Source of the DNA: Halovivax ruber XH-70
GTDB lineage: Archaea > Halobacteriota > Halobacteria > Halobacteriales > Natrialbaceae
Reading direction: 5' to 3'
Length of the DNA: 64,000 nt
Assembly: GCF_000328525.1 (NCBI RefSeq)
Contig: NC_019964.1
Coordinates: forward strand, 2,914,001-2,978,000
Shown piece by piece: positions 57,284 through 64,000 of this stretch; within the stretch, counting starts at the first letter, position 1; every line of letters begins with the position of its first letter. The notes beneath the pieces are model-generated. The model had not been told where the DNA came from. It did no database searches and worked only from the letters and a program-made list of their open reading frames with translations. Position numbers and translations under genes: made by a program.

Positions 57284-58291
57284 CTACCGCGAGACCGACT
57301 GCGCCGCCTCGAAGAAGGCCGCGACGTTCTCGACCGGGGTGTGCCGGTCGACGCCGTGGCCGAGGTTGAGGATGTGCCCCGCCTCGCCGGCGGCGTCGAC
57401 GATCTCCAGGGTGCGCTCGCGGACGGCGTCGGGCTCGCCGTAGAGCAGCGCGGGATCGAGGTTGCCCTGGATCGGTCTGTCGCCCAGTTGCTCGCGAGCC
57501 GCGGCGACGTCGACCGTCCAGTCGAGGCCGACCACGTCGGCGCCGGTGTCGGCGAGTAAGTCGAGGTTACCCGAGAGGTTCCGGGCGAAGACGATCGTGG
57601 GCGCGTCGGTCGCCTCGACGATCTCGCGGTGTAACGGGAGGACGAAGCGCCGGTAGTCTGCGGGCGAGAGGAGGCCAGCGTAGGTGTCGAACAGCTGGAT
57701 CGCGTCGGCACCCGACTCGACCTGGAATTCGACGTAATCGACTATCACGTCCGTGAACGCGCGCAGGAGGCGCTCGAATGCCTCGGGGTGCTCGGCGCGC
57801 AGTCGGCGCACGGCCATGAAGCTCCGCGAGGGCTCGCCCTGGCAGGTGTAGGCGGCGAGGGTGAACGGACCGCCCGTGAAGCCGAGCGTCGCGGCGTCCG
57901 ACCCGAGTTCGGCGGCAAGTCGAGAGAGCAATTCTCCGACGTAGGGGAGGTGCTCGCGGACGTCCTCGACCGTCCGGTCCGTATCGGCCGGCGACTCGAC
58001 CGGGTTCTCGACGACGGGGCCCACGCCCGACTCCAGATGGTACGAGAAGCCGAGCGGTTCGAGCACCGTCAGGATATCCGAGTACATGACGACGGCATCC
58101 GGTTCGAACCGTTCGTAGGGCTGGAGGCTGATCTCGGCCGCGAGGTCGGGCGTCGAGATGGCCTCGAGGAAGGAGTAATCCGCGCGCAGTTCGCGATACT
58201 CGGGAAGGTACCGCCCCGCCTGTCGCATCATCCAGACCGGCGGCCGCTCGGTTCGCTCCCCGCGGGCCGCCCGGAGAAACAGGTCTCTCAT
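57284..58291 (-). CDS. hemE: Uroporphyrinogen decarboxylase
   Basis: Decarboxylates uroporphyrinogen III to coproporphyrinogen III, 335 residues. It shows the N-terminal RPPVWMMRQAGRYLPEYRELR, the GFTGGPFTLAAYTCQG and IQLFDTYAGLLSPADYRRF regions, and GNLDPALLYGEPDAVRE, all family-specific. Convergent with hemH (76 bases between stops). With hemG and hemH this gives three of the late steps of the classical or coproporphyrin-dependent pathway; the coproporphyrinogen step enzyme (HemN/CgdC) is not in the window. Confidence 0.96.
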   Translation of the reverse strand: MRDLFLRAARGERTERPPVWMMRQAGRYLPEYRELRADYSFLEAISTPDLAAEISLQPYERFEPDAVVMYSDILTVLEPLGFSYHLESGVGPVVENPVESPADTDRTVEDVREHLPYVGELLSRLAAELGSDAATLGFTGGPFTLAAYTCQGEPSRSFMAVRRLRAEHPEAFERLLRAFTDVIVDYVEFQVESGADAIQLFDTYAGLLSPADYRRFVLPLHREIVEATDAPTIVFARNLSGNLDLLADTGADVVGLDWTVDVAAAREQLGDRPIQGNLDPALLYGEPDAVRERTLEIVDAAGEAGHILNLGHGVDRHTPVENVAAFFEAAQSVSR

Positions 58292-58402
58292 GGGCGGTGA
58301 TTCGGGGGGAGCGGGCCTAACCCTTGTGACCCGCGACGGGTTCGATCTGAACGGTCGCCGCCCTTCGATTTCAATCGAGCACCGACTATCCGTTGCGACC
58401 GG

Positions 58403-59038
58403 TCACCGCCCGTCGACGGCGCCGGTTTCGAGATACCGGGAGGGGACGTGTACCTTGAGCGGGGCGGGGACGTACCGGACGAGCCTGACGGCGAGGTCGG
58501 CGAGCGACTTGCGAAGGAGGACGTAGACGGTCGAGACCGCGAGGAGACCGCCAACAGGGCCCCAGGCGATCGGGCCGGCGGGCTCGGCAGCCAGGCCGAT
58601 CACGGCGACGCCGGCGACGCTCGCGAGCCCGAGGTCCTCCGGCGAGCCGTCGTAGCGGACCCAGCGCCTGGCCGTGAGCCAGCGGTCGTGGTAGTGGCTG
58701 TAGACCGCGCGGTCGCTGCCGGCCTGCCAGGGCCGGAGTTCGAGGCCGGCGCCGGCGACGTCGGTCGCGGCGTGGAGCGCGGCCGCAGTGAGCGCGATCG
58801 CGACGCCCACCGTCACGGCCGACGGGGCGACCAGCGCAGCGGCGGTCGCGGGAATCGCCGCGAGCCAGCCGTAGATGGGGTAGTGGAGGGTTCGTCGATG
58901 CCCGACGTAGAGGTCGAGATCCGGCAGGAGGCCACCGACGAGGCCCGCCAGGATTGCGACCGGCGCCAGCTCCGGCGCGCCAACAACGACGGGAAGAGCG
59001 AGGGCCATTCCCAGCAACGCGTGCGTCGTCGCCATCAT
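58403..59038 (-). CDS. YdjM-type membrane-bound metal-dependent hydrolase
   Basis: A 211-residue membrane protein of the YdjM/DUF457 group: MMATTHALLGMALALPVV, the metal-binding GGLLPDLDLYVGHRRTLHYPIYGWLA (Asp and His residues), LHAATDVAGAGLELRPW, then VYSHYHDRWLTARRWVRYDG. The conserved Asp/His suggest a zinc hydrolase with unknown lipid or other substrate. ATG 59035 could also start. Four to five helices. Confidence 0.85.
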   Translation of the reverse strand: MMATTHALLGMALALPVVVGAPELAPVAILAGLVGGLLPDLDLYVGHRRTLHYPIYGWLAAIPATAAALVAPSAVTVGVAIALTAAALHAATDVAGAGLELRPWQAGSDRAVYSHYHDRWLTARRWVRYDGSPEDLGLASVAGVAVIGLAAEPAGPIAWGPVGGLLAVSTVYVLLRKSLADLAVRLVRYVPAPLKVHVPSRYLETGAVDGR

Positions 59039-59144
59039 TGTGTACCTGAAATAGGGAGGCTGACCCTATAGCCGTTTCGCGGCCCAAAAGACGGCGATTC
59101 GGTTTTGGCTCCAATGGCAAGGATTAGGGCGCACGCGCCCCGAG

Positions 59145-59870
59145 GTGTGGACAACGGACGTGCCCCTCCTCTCGTCGACCTCCCTCGTGACCGTCGGCCT
59201 CGCCCTCGTCGTGGGCGGGCTAGTGACGTCGCTCTGGCTCGGCGTCGACCGGCGCGAAGCGGACGTCGCCGTCAACGCGGCCGCCGCGCTCGCCGCGACC
59301 GCGAGCCCGCTCGTCGTGGAGTACGGCATCGCCAGTCTCGTCGACACCAGCGTCGACTTCGGACCGATCCTGCCGCTGTGTATCGCCGTGGCCGGCTTTC
59401 TTCATATGCTCGGCATGCACGGGTGGTACGACACGGTCTGGTGGTGGGATCACGTGACCCACACCGTCTCGGCGGCGCTGGTCGCCGCGCTCGTCTACGC
59501 GTGGGTGGTCGTCGCCGGCGCCGACGTGTTGCCGGGCCCGCTTGGCCGGTCCGTCGGGGCGGCGACGATCGGCCTCACCCTCGCTGCCGGCGTCGCCTGG
59601 GAGGTCCTCGAACACGCCGCCAGAGTCGCCAGCGACCGCGCCGGGATCGAACGCGTCCTCGAACACTACGGCCGATTCGACACGCCGCTCGACCTCCTCT
59701 TCGACGGGATTGGTGCAATCGCCATCGTCGCACTCGACGGCCGCATCTTCACGCCGCTGTTCGAACCGATTCCCGGCCTGTCGCGGACGCTACTTTCCTG
59801 GTTCGTCGTGGCCATCGGCGCGATCGCCGCCGCCTCGGCGGTGGTCGTCGTCGCCGGACGCGAGGGGTGA
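59145..59870 (+). CDS. Membrane protein, DUF2238-like
   Basis: A 241-residue membrane protein with about six helices. GFLHMLGMHGWYDTVWWWDHVTHTVSAALVAAL followed by GVAWEVLEHAARV and RFDTPLDLLFDGIGAIA matches the W-WDH-x-H-x3-S pattern of DUF2238-type membrane proteins (in-membrane Asp, His, Glu). Function unknown, possibly hydrolase or metal binding. Start GTG 59145 (or GTG 59160). Confidence 0.72.
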   Translation: MWTTDVPLLSSTSLVTVGLALVVGGLVTSLWLGVDRREADVAVNAAAALAATASPLVVEYGIASLVDTSVDFGPILPLCIAVAGFLHMLGMHGWYDTVWWWDHVTHTVSAALVAALVYAWVVVAGADVLPGPLGRSVGAATIGLTLAAGVAWEVLEHAARVASDRAGIERVLEHYGRFDTPLDLLFDGIGAIAIVALDGRIFTPLFEPIPGLSRTLLSWFVVAIGAIAAASAVVVVAGREG

Positions 59871-60006
59871 CGTGCGGTCGGTGCGCTCGTGTATTTCTGA
59901 TTGACCGCGACGGCCGGGGACGTGACCGCCGGGACAGTCGCCGACGTACTCTTCTGCAACCGGCCGTTCGAAATGTTCTTTTTGCTGTCGGGTGGATCGA
60001 AATTCG

Positions 60007-61185
60007 ATGTCCTCACGGAGAGCCCTCCTGGCGGCTACCGGTACGGCCGCTTCCGTCGGAACAGCCGGCTGTATCGGTCTGATTCGCCGCGAGCTTGCCG
60101 GTTATACCCCGATCGACGGCCCCTGTGACGAGCCCGCTGGCGCGTGGCCGACCGCCGGTGGCGATCCCGGACGCACCGGTCGGACCGACACCGCTCCGCC
60201 GGCGCACGACGCCGCCGCTGTGGACCTGCTCGCCGGTGTCCGTGACGATAGTCAGCAACACTCCTCGTCCCTCCCCGTGGTCGGGGATGGAACGGTGTAC
60301 GTCCCCGCGACCGGAGGACTCGTCGCGATCGACCTCGACGCGCCGCTGGACGGGCCGATCTGGAATCGCGACCTCGACGACGGCATCAATGCCGTCCCGG
60401 TGCTCGCCTGCGGGGCCGTCTTCACCCCGGGAACGAATCGACTGGCCGCCCTCGACCGGGCATCGGGCGACCGGTACTGGCGAGCTGACGCCGTAAGTCA
60501 CCACTACAACGATGTCACTGCCGCGGTTCTCGATGACACCATCTACGTCGCCGGATTGAGTCCCACCGCCGTCGACATATTTACCGGGACGGTCCAGTGG
60601 CTCAAGGGTGCCGGCACGACGCTTTCGCTCGACGACGGAGGCGTCTACACGACTCGCAATGACTCGCGGGTCAGCGGTATCTTCGCGTACGACCTGAACG
60701 GCGAGGAACGCTGGCACGTCTCGGGCGCGTTCGTCGGGTCCCCCACGGTCCTCGACGGAACTGCCTGGGCCGTCGACGACAGCGGGACGGTATACGCAAT
60801 CGACGCCAGGACCGGGGACGTCGACTGGTCCCGCTTGCTTCCGGGTGTCGACAGAGCCGACGCCGGACTCGCGGTGGCCGGCGACGAGGTATTCGTTCCC
60901 GCCGGCACCGGGTCCACGAGCGTGGCTCTCGACGCGACCACGGGCGAGATCCGCTGGACCGCCGGCACCGGGATCGTCACCAGCCGTCCGGTGGTCGGCG
61001 ACGACTGGGTCGCGTTCGGACGGACGAACGACGGAGTCACCGTCTACGACCGATCGACGGGCGAGGAACGGATCACCTGGTCGCGCGCGGCGTATCACCT
61101 CGGGACGATCGATGGGCTCGTCCCGGTTGAAGACGGGTTCGTAATCCGGGAGGGAACCTCCATGGGCCTCTCACTGCTTCGGTAA
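60007..61185 (+). CDS. PQQ-like beta-propeller lipoprotein
   Basis: A 392-residue exported protein: twin-arginine lipobox signal (SSRRALLAATGTAASVGTAGC, Cys 22) and a beta-propeller of about seven PQQ-like repeats (GTVYVPATGGLVAIDL, GTVYAIDARTGDVDW, STSVALDATTGEIRW, TVYDRSTGEERITW). Such haloarchaeal proteins are probably scaffold or cell-surface binding proteins; there is no clear catalytic residue or PQQ ligand set. ATG 60007 is chosen over 59992 so the RR motif is N-terminal. Confidence 0.9.
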   Translation: MSSRRALLAATGTAASVGTAGCIGLIRRELAGYTPIDGPCDEPAGAWPTAGGDPGRTGRTDTAPPAHDAAAVDLLAGVRDDSQQHSSSLPVVGDGTVYVPATGGLVAIDLDAPLDGPIWNRDLDDGINAVPVLACGAVFTPGTNRLAALDRASGDRYWRADAVSHHYNDVTAAVLDDTIYVAGLSPTAVDIFTGTVQWLKGAGTTLSLDDGGVYTTRNDSRVSGIFAYDLNGEERWHVSGAFVGSPTVLDGTAWAVDDSGTVYAIDARTGDVDWSRLLPGVDRADAGLAVAGDEVFVPAGTGSTSVALDATTGEIRWTAGTGIVTSRPVVGDDWVAFGRTNDGVTVYDRSTGEERITWSRAAYHLGTIDGLVPVEDGFVIREGTSMGLSLLR

Positions 61186-61249
61186 CCGACACGCATCCGC
61201 AGGCAGTGTGGACTCAGTAGTCAGAGGCGGAACTGTAGTATAGCGCTCG

Positions 61250-61735
61250 CTACGTTTCCGAGGAGTCGTCACCGAAGGAACGCTCCGCATTCGAGAACTG
61301 GTACGCCGGTCGCACGTCCCCGAGAAGCGTTTCGACGACCTCCCAGAGAATCAGAGAAGGCGTCTCGTGTTCGAACGTGAGGCCCCATCGGTCCGTCTCA
61401 TCGGCGGCGGTGTACTGGAAGTGCGCCCGTCCAAGGTCGGGGTGGTCCTCGTCCTGATGCCAACCAGCGTGAAACCCCGTATTCGGGTCGGTGAAGTCGA
61501 TGCGGAACCAATCGTGTGGATCCTGACGATACCACTTAATCGTCAAGGTCGGAGACTCGGGCCCCGCCGGCGGATCGAGACGAGTCGGGTCGAACGTCGC
61601 CCGTAACTGCGTTGCCTCGATATCGTCCGGCACAAACTCGACCGCCGTTATTTGGGGAACGCGGTCGAGTACGTCACGCTTCAGTTGGGCGTAGAGATTC
61701 GCGTTCGGGTCACTGCCCGGATGCGGAACGGACAT
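61250..61735 (-). CDS. TumE-like putative toxin
   Basis: A 161-residue protein beginning 3 bases after the stop of an HTH gene. Its core, FDPTRLDPPAGPESPTLTIKWYRQDPHDWFRIDFTDPNTGFHAGWHQDEDHPDLGRAHFQY, has the aromatic and His/Asp-rich pattern reminiscent of TumE/DUF6516 toxins, which pair with an HTH antitoxin. The size and operon with an HTH gene fit a toxin-antitoxin pair, but the family match is from memory and not firm; it might be a regulator partner of other kind. Confidence 0.6.
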   Translation of the reverse strand: MSVPHPGSDPNANLYAQLKRDVLDRVPQITAVEFVPDDIEATQLRATFDPTRLDPPAGPESPTLTIKWYRQDPHDWFRIDFTDPNTGFHAGWHQDEDHPDLGRAHFQYTAADETDRWGLTFEHETPSLILWEVVETLLGDVRPAYQFSNAERSFGDDSSET

Positions 61736-61738
61736 CCG

Positions 61739-62281
61739 TCAGCAGTTCGCCCCGGCGGGCTCCGTCGTGGGAGCCAGAAAGTCCCATTCGCGGACGGCGA
61801 ACCCGACGATCTCGATGCGTCGTTGCAGGTGGTCCCACTCGCCGGCGATCTCGCGACGGCGATCCTCCTCGTCGGCGTCGAGGGCCTCGTCGGCGATGGT
61901 ACCGCGAAGCTGGTTCGGTGTTTCGACGTCGAACTCGTCCTGCCACCCTCTGATCCGGGCCTTCATGTCGGTAAGGCGGTCGGTGAGTTCCTCGACAGTG
62001 TGCTCGCCGTCTCGTAGCCGCATCGACTCCTGCATCGCCTGCCGGCGGTAGTCCGGGTAGTACGTCGTGTGCGTGCCGCGGTCGTCACAGTGGAGGACCC
62101 CGTCCTCGACGAGCCGTTCGAGGACGCGGCTTGTGGGGCCGTGCGACCAGTCCGCTTCGGCGGCGATCCAGTTCGCCGTCTGTGGCTCCGACAACTGCCG
62201 GGCGACCATCCGCACGCGGTCCTCGCCGGTGGTCTGCCGGTCTCGTAGTCCCGTGTCCGTATCAAATTCGTCTTCGCTCAT
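61739..62281 (-). CDS. Winged-helix regulator (DUF7342-like), putative antitoxin
   Basis: A 180-residue protein: an N-terminal winged helix (VRMVARQLSEPQTANWIAAEADWSHGPTSRVLERLVEDGVLHC) followed by a long helical C-terminal region (ELTDRLTDMKARIRGWQDEFDVETPNQLRGTI). It is paralogous to the protein at 62536 (same order of motifs: SPGQLR/TPNQLRG, EWDHL/EWEHL). It is followed directly by the TumE-like gene, so it probably is the antitoxin of the pair. TATA-like TTAATATAGG lies about 25 bases upstream. ATG 62281 is chosen. Confidence 0.78.
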   Translation of the reverse strand: MSEDEFDTDTGLRDRQTTGEDRVRMVARQLSEPQTANWIAAEADWSHGPTSRVLERLVEDGVLHCDDRGTHTTYYPDYRRQAMQESMRLRDGEHTVEELTDRLTDMKARIRGWQDEFDVETPNQLRGTIADEALDADEEDRRREIAGEWDHLQRRIEIVGFAVREWDFLAPTTEPAGANC

Positions 62282-62467
62282 ACGCGCTCGTTCGGCCTCT
62301 GTCTTAATATAGGTTGAGATGGTTCGTCGTATATTGAGTGGACCTCGATCCCTATCCAGATGTATTGGGTGAGAGTCGGACCGGACCACAGAACGTTCTC
62401 CACAGTGTACCAGCTTGACCCCGGCCACTGACGGTAACTGAGGGGGAGAAGACTACAGCAGAGCCCC

Positions 62468-62539
62468 CTACTCGTCCACCTGGAATTCCGGCCGGTAGGT
62501 GACAGTGCCGCTCACGTCCTCCAGAGCCCCATCGGTCAC
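62468..62539 (-). pseudogene. 23-residue remnant after second DUF7342-like gene
   Basis: A GTG overlapping the TGA stop of the gene at 62536 opens a 23-codon frame (VTDGALEDVSGTVTYRPEFQVDE, trimmed here as VTDGALED ... QVDE). The overlap is the type used to couple operon partners, so this may be the stump of a lost toxin or partner, or chance. The 62282-62467 stretch that follows holds no gene. Confidence 0.3.
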
Positions 62540-63060
62540 ACGGGGACGGCGTCCCGTTCGGCGGCCCAGTCGTACTCGGAGAGGGCAGCTTTGACGACCG
62601 GAATACGGTCGGCCAGATGCTCCCACTCGCCGGCGACGTCTCGCCGAGCCGTTCGCTCGGACGGATCGTCGACGTCGGAGATGCTGGCACGCAGTTGACC
62701 GGGTGAATCGACGTCGTATTCGACTTTCCAGTCCGCGATCGTCGTCCGCATCGATTCGAGCGCGGTGGTCAACTCCTCGCGGTCGTGTTCGCGCTGGAGA
62801 CTGGCGACCTCTCGGTAGGTGGCCATGAGTTGGTCGACGCAGTAGAGCGTCTGATCACCGTGTTCGAGCCGTCGAAGGACATCGTCTTCGACGAGCTGGT
62901 CGAGGTATTTCTGGGCCGTCTTCTGCGAGACGTCCGTCTCGTCCGCGACCCAGGAAGCGGTACGCGGTGTTCTGAGCGTCCGCGCTGCCGCCCGGACCCG
63001 CTCTCCGCGCGTCATCGACGGGCCGGCCGGATCGTCACCGGTTTCGGTATCGTCGGGCAT
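62536..63060 (-). CDS. Winged-helix regulator (DUF7342-like), second copy
   Basis: A 174-residue paralogue of the protein at 61739: N-terminal winged helix (VRAAARTLRTPRTASWVADETDVSQKTAQKYLDQLVEDDVLRRL) and the helical C-terminal domain (EYDVDSPGQLRASISDVDD, DVAGEWEHLADRI). Unlike the first copy, no intact partner gene follows, only a short remnant. ATG 63060 is chosen over GTG or ATG further upstream. Confidence 0.78.
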   Translation of the reverse strand: MPDDTETGDDPAGPSMTRGERVRAAARTLRTPRTASWVADETDVSQKTAQKYLDQLVEDDVLRRLEHGDQTLYCVDQLMATYREVASLQREHDREELTTALESMRTTIADWKVEYDVDSPGQLRASISDVDDPSERTARRDVAGEWEHLADRIPVVKAALSEYDWAAERDAVPV

Positions 63061-63542
63061 GGCTGGTACTACGGCGGCGGCGGTGAACATATATCCATCG
63101 GGTAGAATATATCTCCTTCATCCGTGCGGATACGATTATTCACTGCGACCGTGAGGTCGCGAGCCCGTTTGCCGACCGAGATACACTCAGAGAGAGAGAT
63201 CGCGTTCGAACTACCGGCAGTGGCTACGGTAAAAGCGTCAGGTGAAAATACCGTCACACCTGCTCGCGGAGTTCGCGGACCGCCGCCACCGAGTCAGCCT
63301 CTGGATCCGGGAGGGACTCGAAGAGAACGGTTCCCAGCGGGACCTTCTCGCTGTTCTCGCCATCGTCGGGATCTCCTGAGGGCGCCCCCATAGGAACCCG
63401 TCCGGTGACAATTGCCATCATTCTGTCGGTACTCAATCGTCAGGTACGATGGCCCCACTAATTCGCGACTCCTGCTGGCTCGAAACGGCAGTGTCCCCAG
63501 ATGACAACCACCATTTGCTACGGTCACAGCTACCACGCTCCC
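63061..63542. other. 482-base region with few features
   Basis: Carries the promoter of the second DUF7342-like gene (AT-rich ACATATATCC and GAATATATCT near 63087-63113). A small minus-strand ORF at 63254-63391 is the only coding candidate; the rest appears empty. Confidence 0.4.
63254..63391 (-). CDS. Possible 45-residue small protein
   Basis: Start MGAPSGDPDDGE and end EADSVAAVRELREQV. Acidic, with GC-rich third codon positions, so it could be a real small haloarchaeal gene, but there is no family match, and alternative ATGs exist at 63418 and 63421. May also be the end of a degraded gene. Confidence 0.3.
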   Translation of the reverse strand: MGAPSGDPDDGENSEKVPLGTVLFESLPDPEADSVAAVRELREQV

Positions 63543-64000
63543 CTACACCGCTCCGACGGCCGCCATCCCGCCGTACCCGAGGACGAACGCGAGGACGAAC
63601 GAGCCGATCCAGGCGAGGACCGTCACGCCGAGCTTTCGGGGGCTGACGGACGCGGCGCCGCCGACGGCGAGGCCGCTGCCGACGATCGCGCTCACGACGA
63701 TCTCGTTGAACGAGACCGGTACGCCAAGCAGGACGGCCGTCTGGGCGATGAGGAACGAGGGGACCAGCGTCGCGATGGAGCGCCGCGGGCCCAGCGAGGC
63801 GTACTCCTGAGAGACCGCCTTGATCATTCTGGGTGCACCGGTCCAGGAGCCGACGAGGATCCCCAGGCCACCGCCGAGGAGGACGACGATCGGCTGGACC
63901 ATCGATACCTCGGAGAGCAGAGGCAACAGCGGTCCGACGGCGAGCCCGACCTGACTCGCACCGGCAGAGAAGGCGACGAGGCCGCCGAGGACGAGCAGGA
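63543..64000 (-). CDS. PiT-family inorganic phosphate permease (5' part cut by window edge)
   Basis: C-terminal part of a PiT-type phosphate transporter. The frame is open to base 64000: LVLGGLVAFSAGASQVGLAVGPLLPLL, then IVVLLGGGLGILVGSWTGAPRMIKAVSQEYASLGPRRSIATLVPSFLIAQTAVLLGVPVSFNEIVVSAIVGSGLAVGG. The S-x-N-E/N-D-like repeat VSFNEIVVSAIVGSG is the C-terminal half-signature of PiT. It should be Na+- or H+-coupled. About 152 residues present; the N-terminal half lies outside the window. Confidence 0.88.
   Translation of the reverse strand, partial: LLVLGGLVAFSAGASQVGLAVGPLLPLLSEVSMVQPIVVLLGGGLGILVGSWTGAPRMIKAVSQEYASLGPRRSIATLVPSFLIAQTAVLLGVPVSFNEIVVSAIVGSGLAVGGAASVSPRKLGVTVLAWIGSFVLAFVLGYGGMAAVGAV

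Overview
The window is chromosomal DNA from a halophilic archaeon (class Halobacteria). It is GC-rich, the proteins are strongly acidic, genes are packed head to tail with ATGA-type overlaps, several starts sit 25-35 bases downstream of a TATA box with almost no leader, exported proteins use twin-arginine lipobox signals, and it carries haloarchaeal hallmarks (PCNA, halocyanins, HTH_10 bacterio-opsin-activator-type regulators, many UspA proteins, small zinc-ribbon proteins). I do not assign a genus. No tRNA, rRNA, CRISPR array or intact insertion sequence was recognised.

1-11 kb: a cut MoxR ATPase with its DUF4350 partner, the sliding clamp PCNA, an unassigned 12-helix membrane protein, a cupin, a photolyase, an NSS-type Na+ symporter, a TRIC-type channel, an MFS transporter and a cysteine-containing HTH_10 regulator.

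11-27 kb, respiration without oxygen: an HTH_10 regulator divergent from two DUF2249 proteins, a fused half-size heme A synthase/heme O synthase, and a three-gene heme-copper oxidase operon (small subunit, CuA subunit, catalytic subunit). The catalytic subunit has glutamine where oxygen reductases have the cross-linked tyrosine, so it may be a nitric oxide reductase. Beyond it lie a CcoI-like copper ATPase, a copper nitrite reductase (NirK), an unusual blue-copper lipoprotein, Sco and TlpA-like copper/thiol chaperones, and a regulator with the exact cysteine spacing reported for NarO. Three perfect CGAA-N4-TTCG palindromes, the site I recall for NarO, lie at 11.9-12.5 kb. Together this reads as a NO2- to NO to N2O module with its maturation and control genes.

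27-50 kb, thiol and sulfur redox: thioredoxin reductase and thioredoxin, a rhodanese-metallo-beta-lactamase fusion, a DsbA-like protein beside three small membrane proteins with CxxC motifs, a flavin disulfide reductase with a histidine-rich tail, a cysteine-containing TrmB-like regulator, a TauE/SafE anion exporter, OsmC, a TusA-SQR-DUF1641 operon and a second thioredoxin. A shared element resembling ATTGTRCAAT lies just upstream of the TATA box of at least six of these units, suggesting one redox or sulfane-sulfur regulon.

50-64 kb: DUF1684, a K+ channel with two RCK domains, a ZIP transporter, UspA, a heme cluster (hemG, hemH and convergent hemE), membrane proteins, a PQQ-type beta-propeller lipoprotein, a likely toxin-antitoxin pair with a second lone copy of its HTH gene, and a cut PiT phosphate permease. 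Small tandem repeats occur at 12.3, 17.7, 35.8, 36.5, 46.4 and 49.3 kb.
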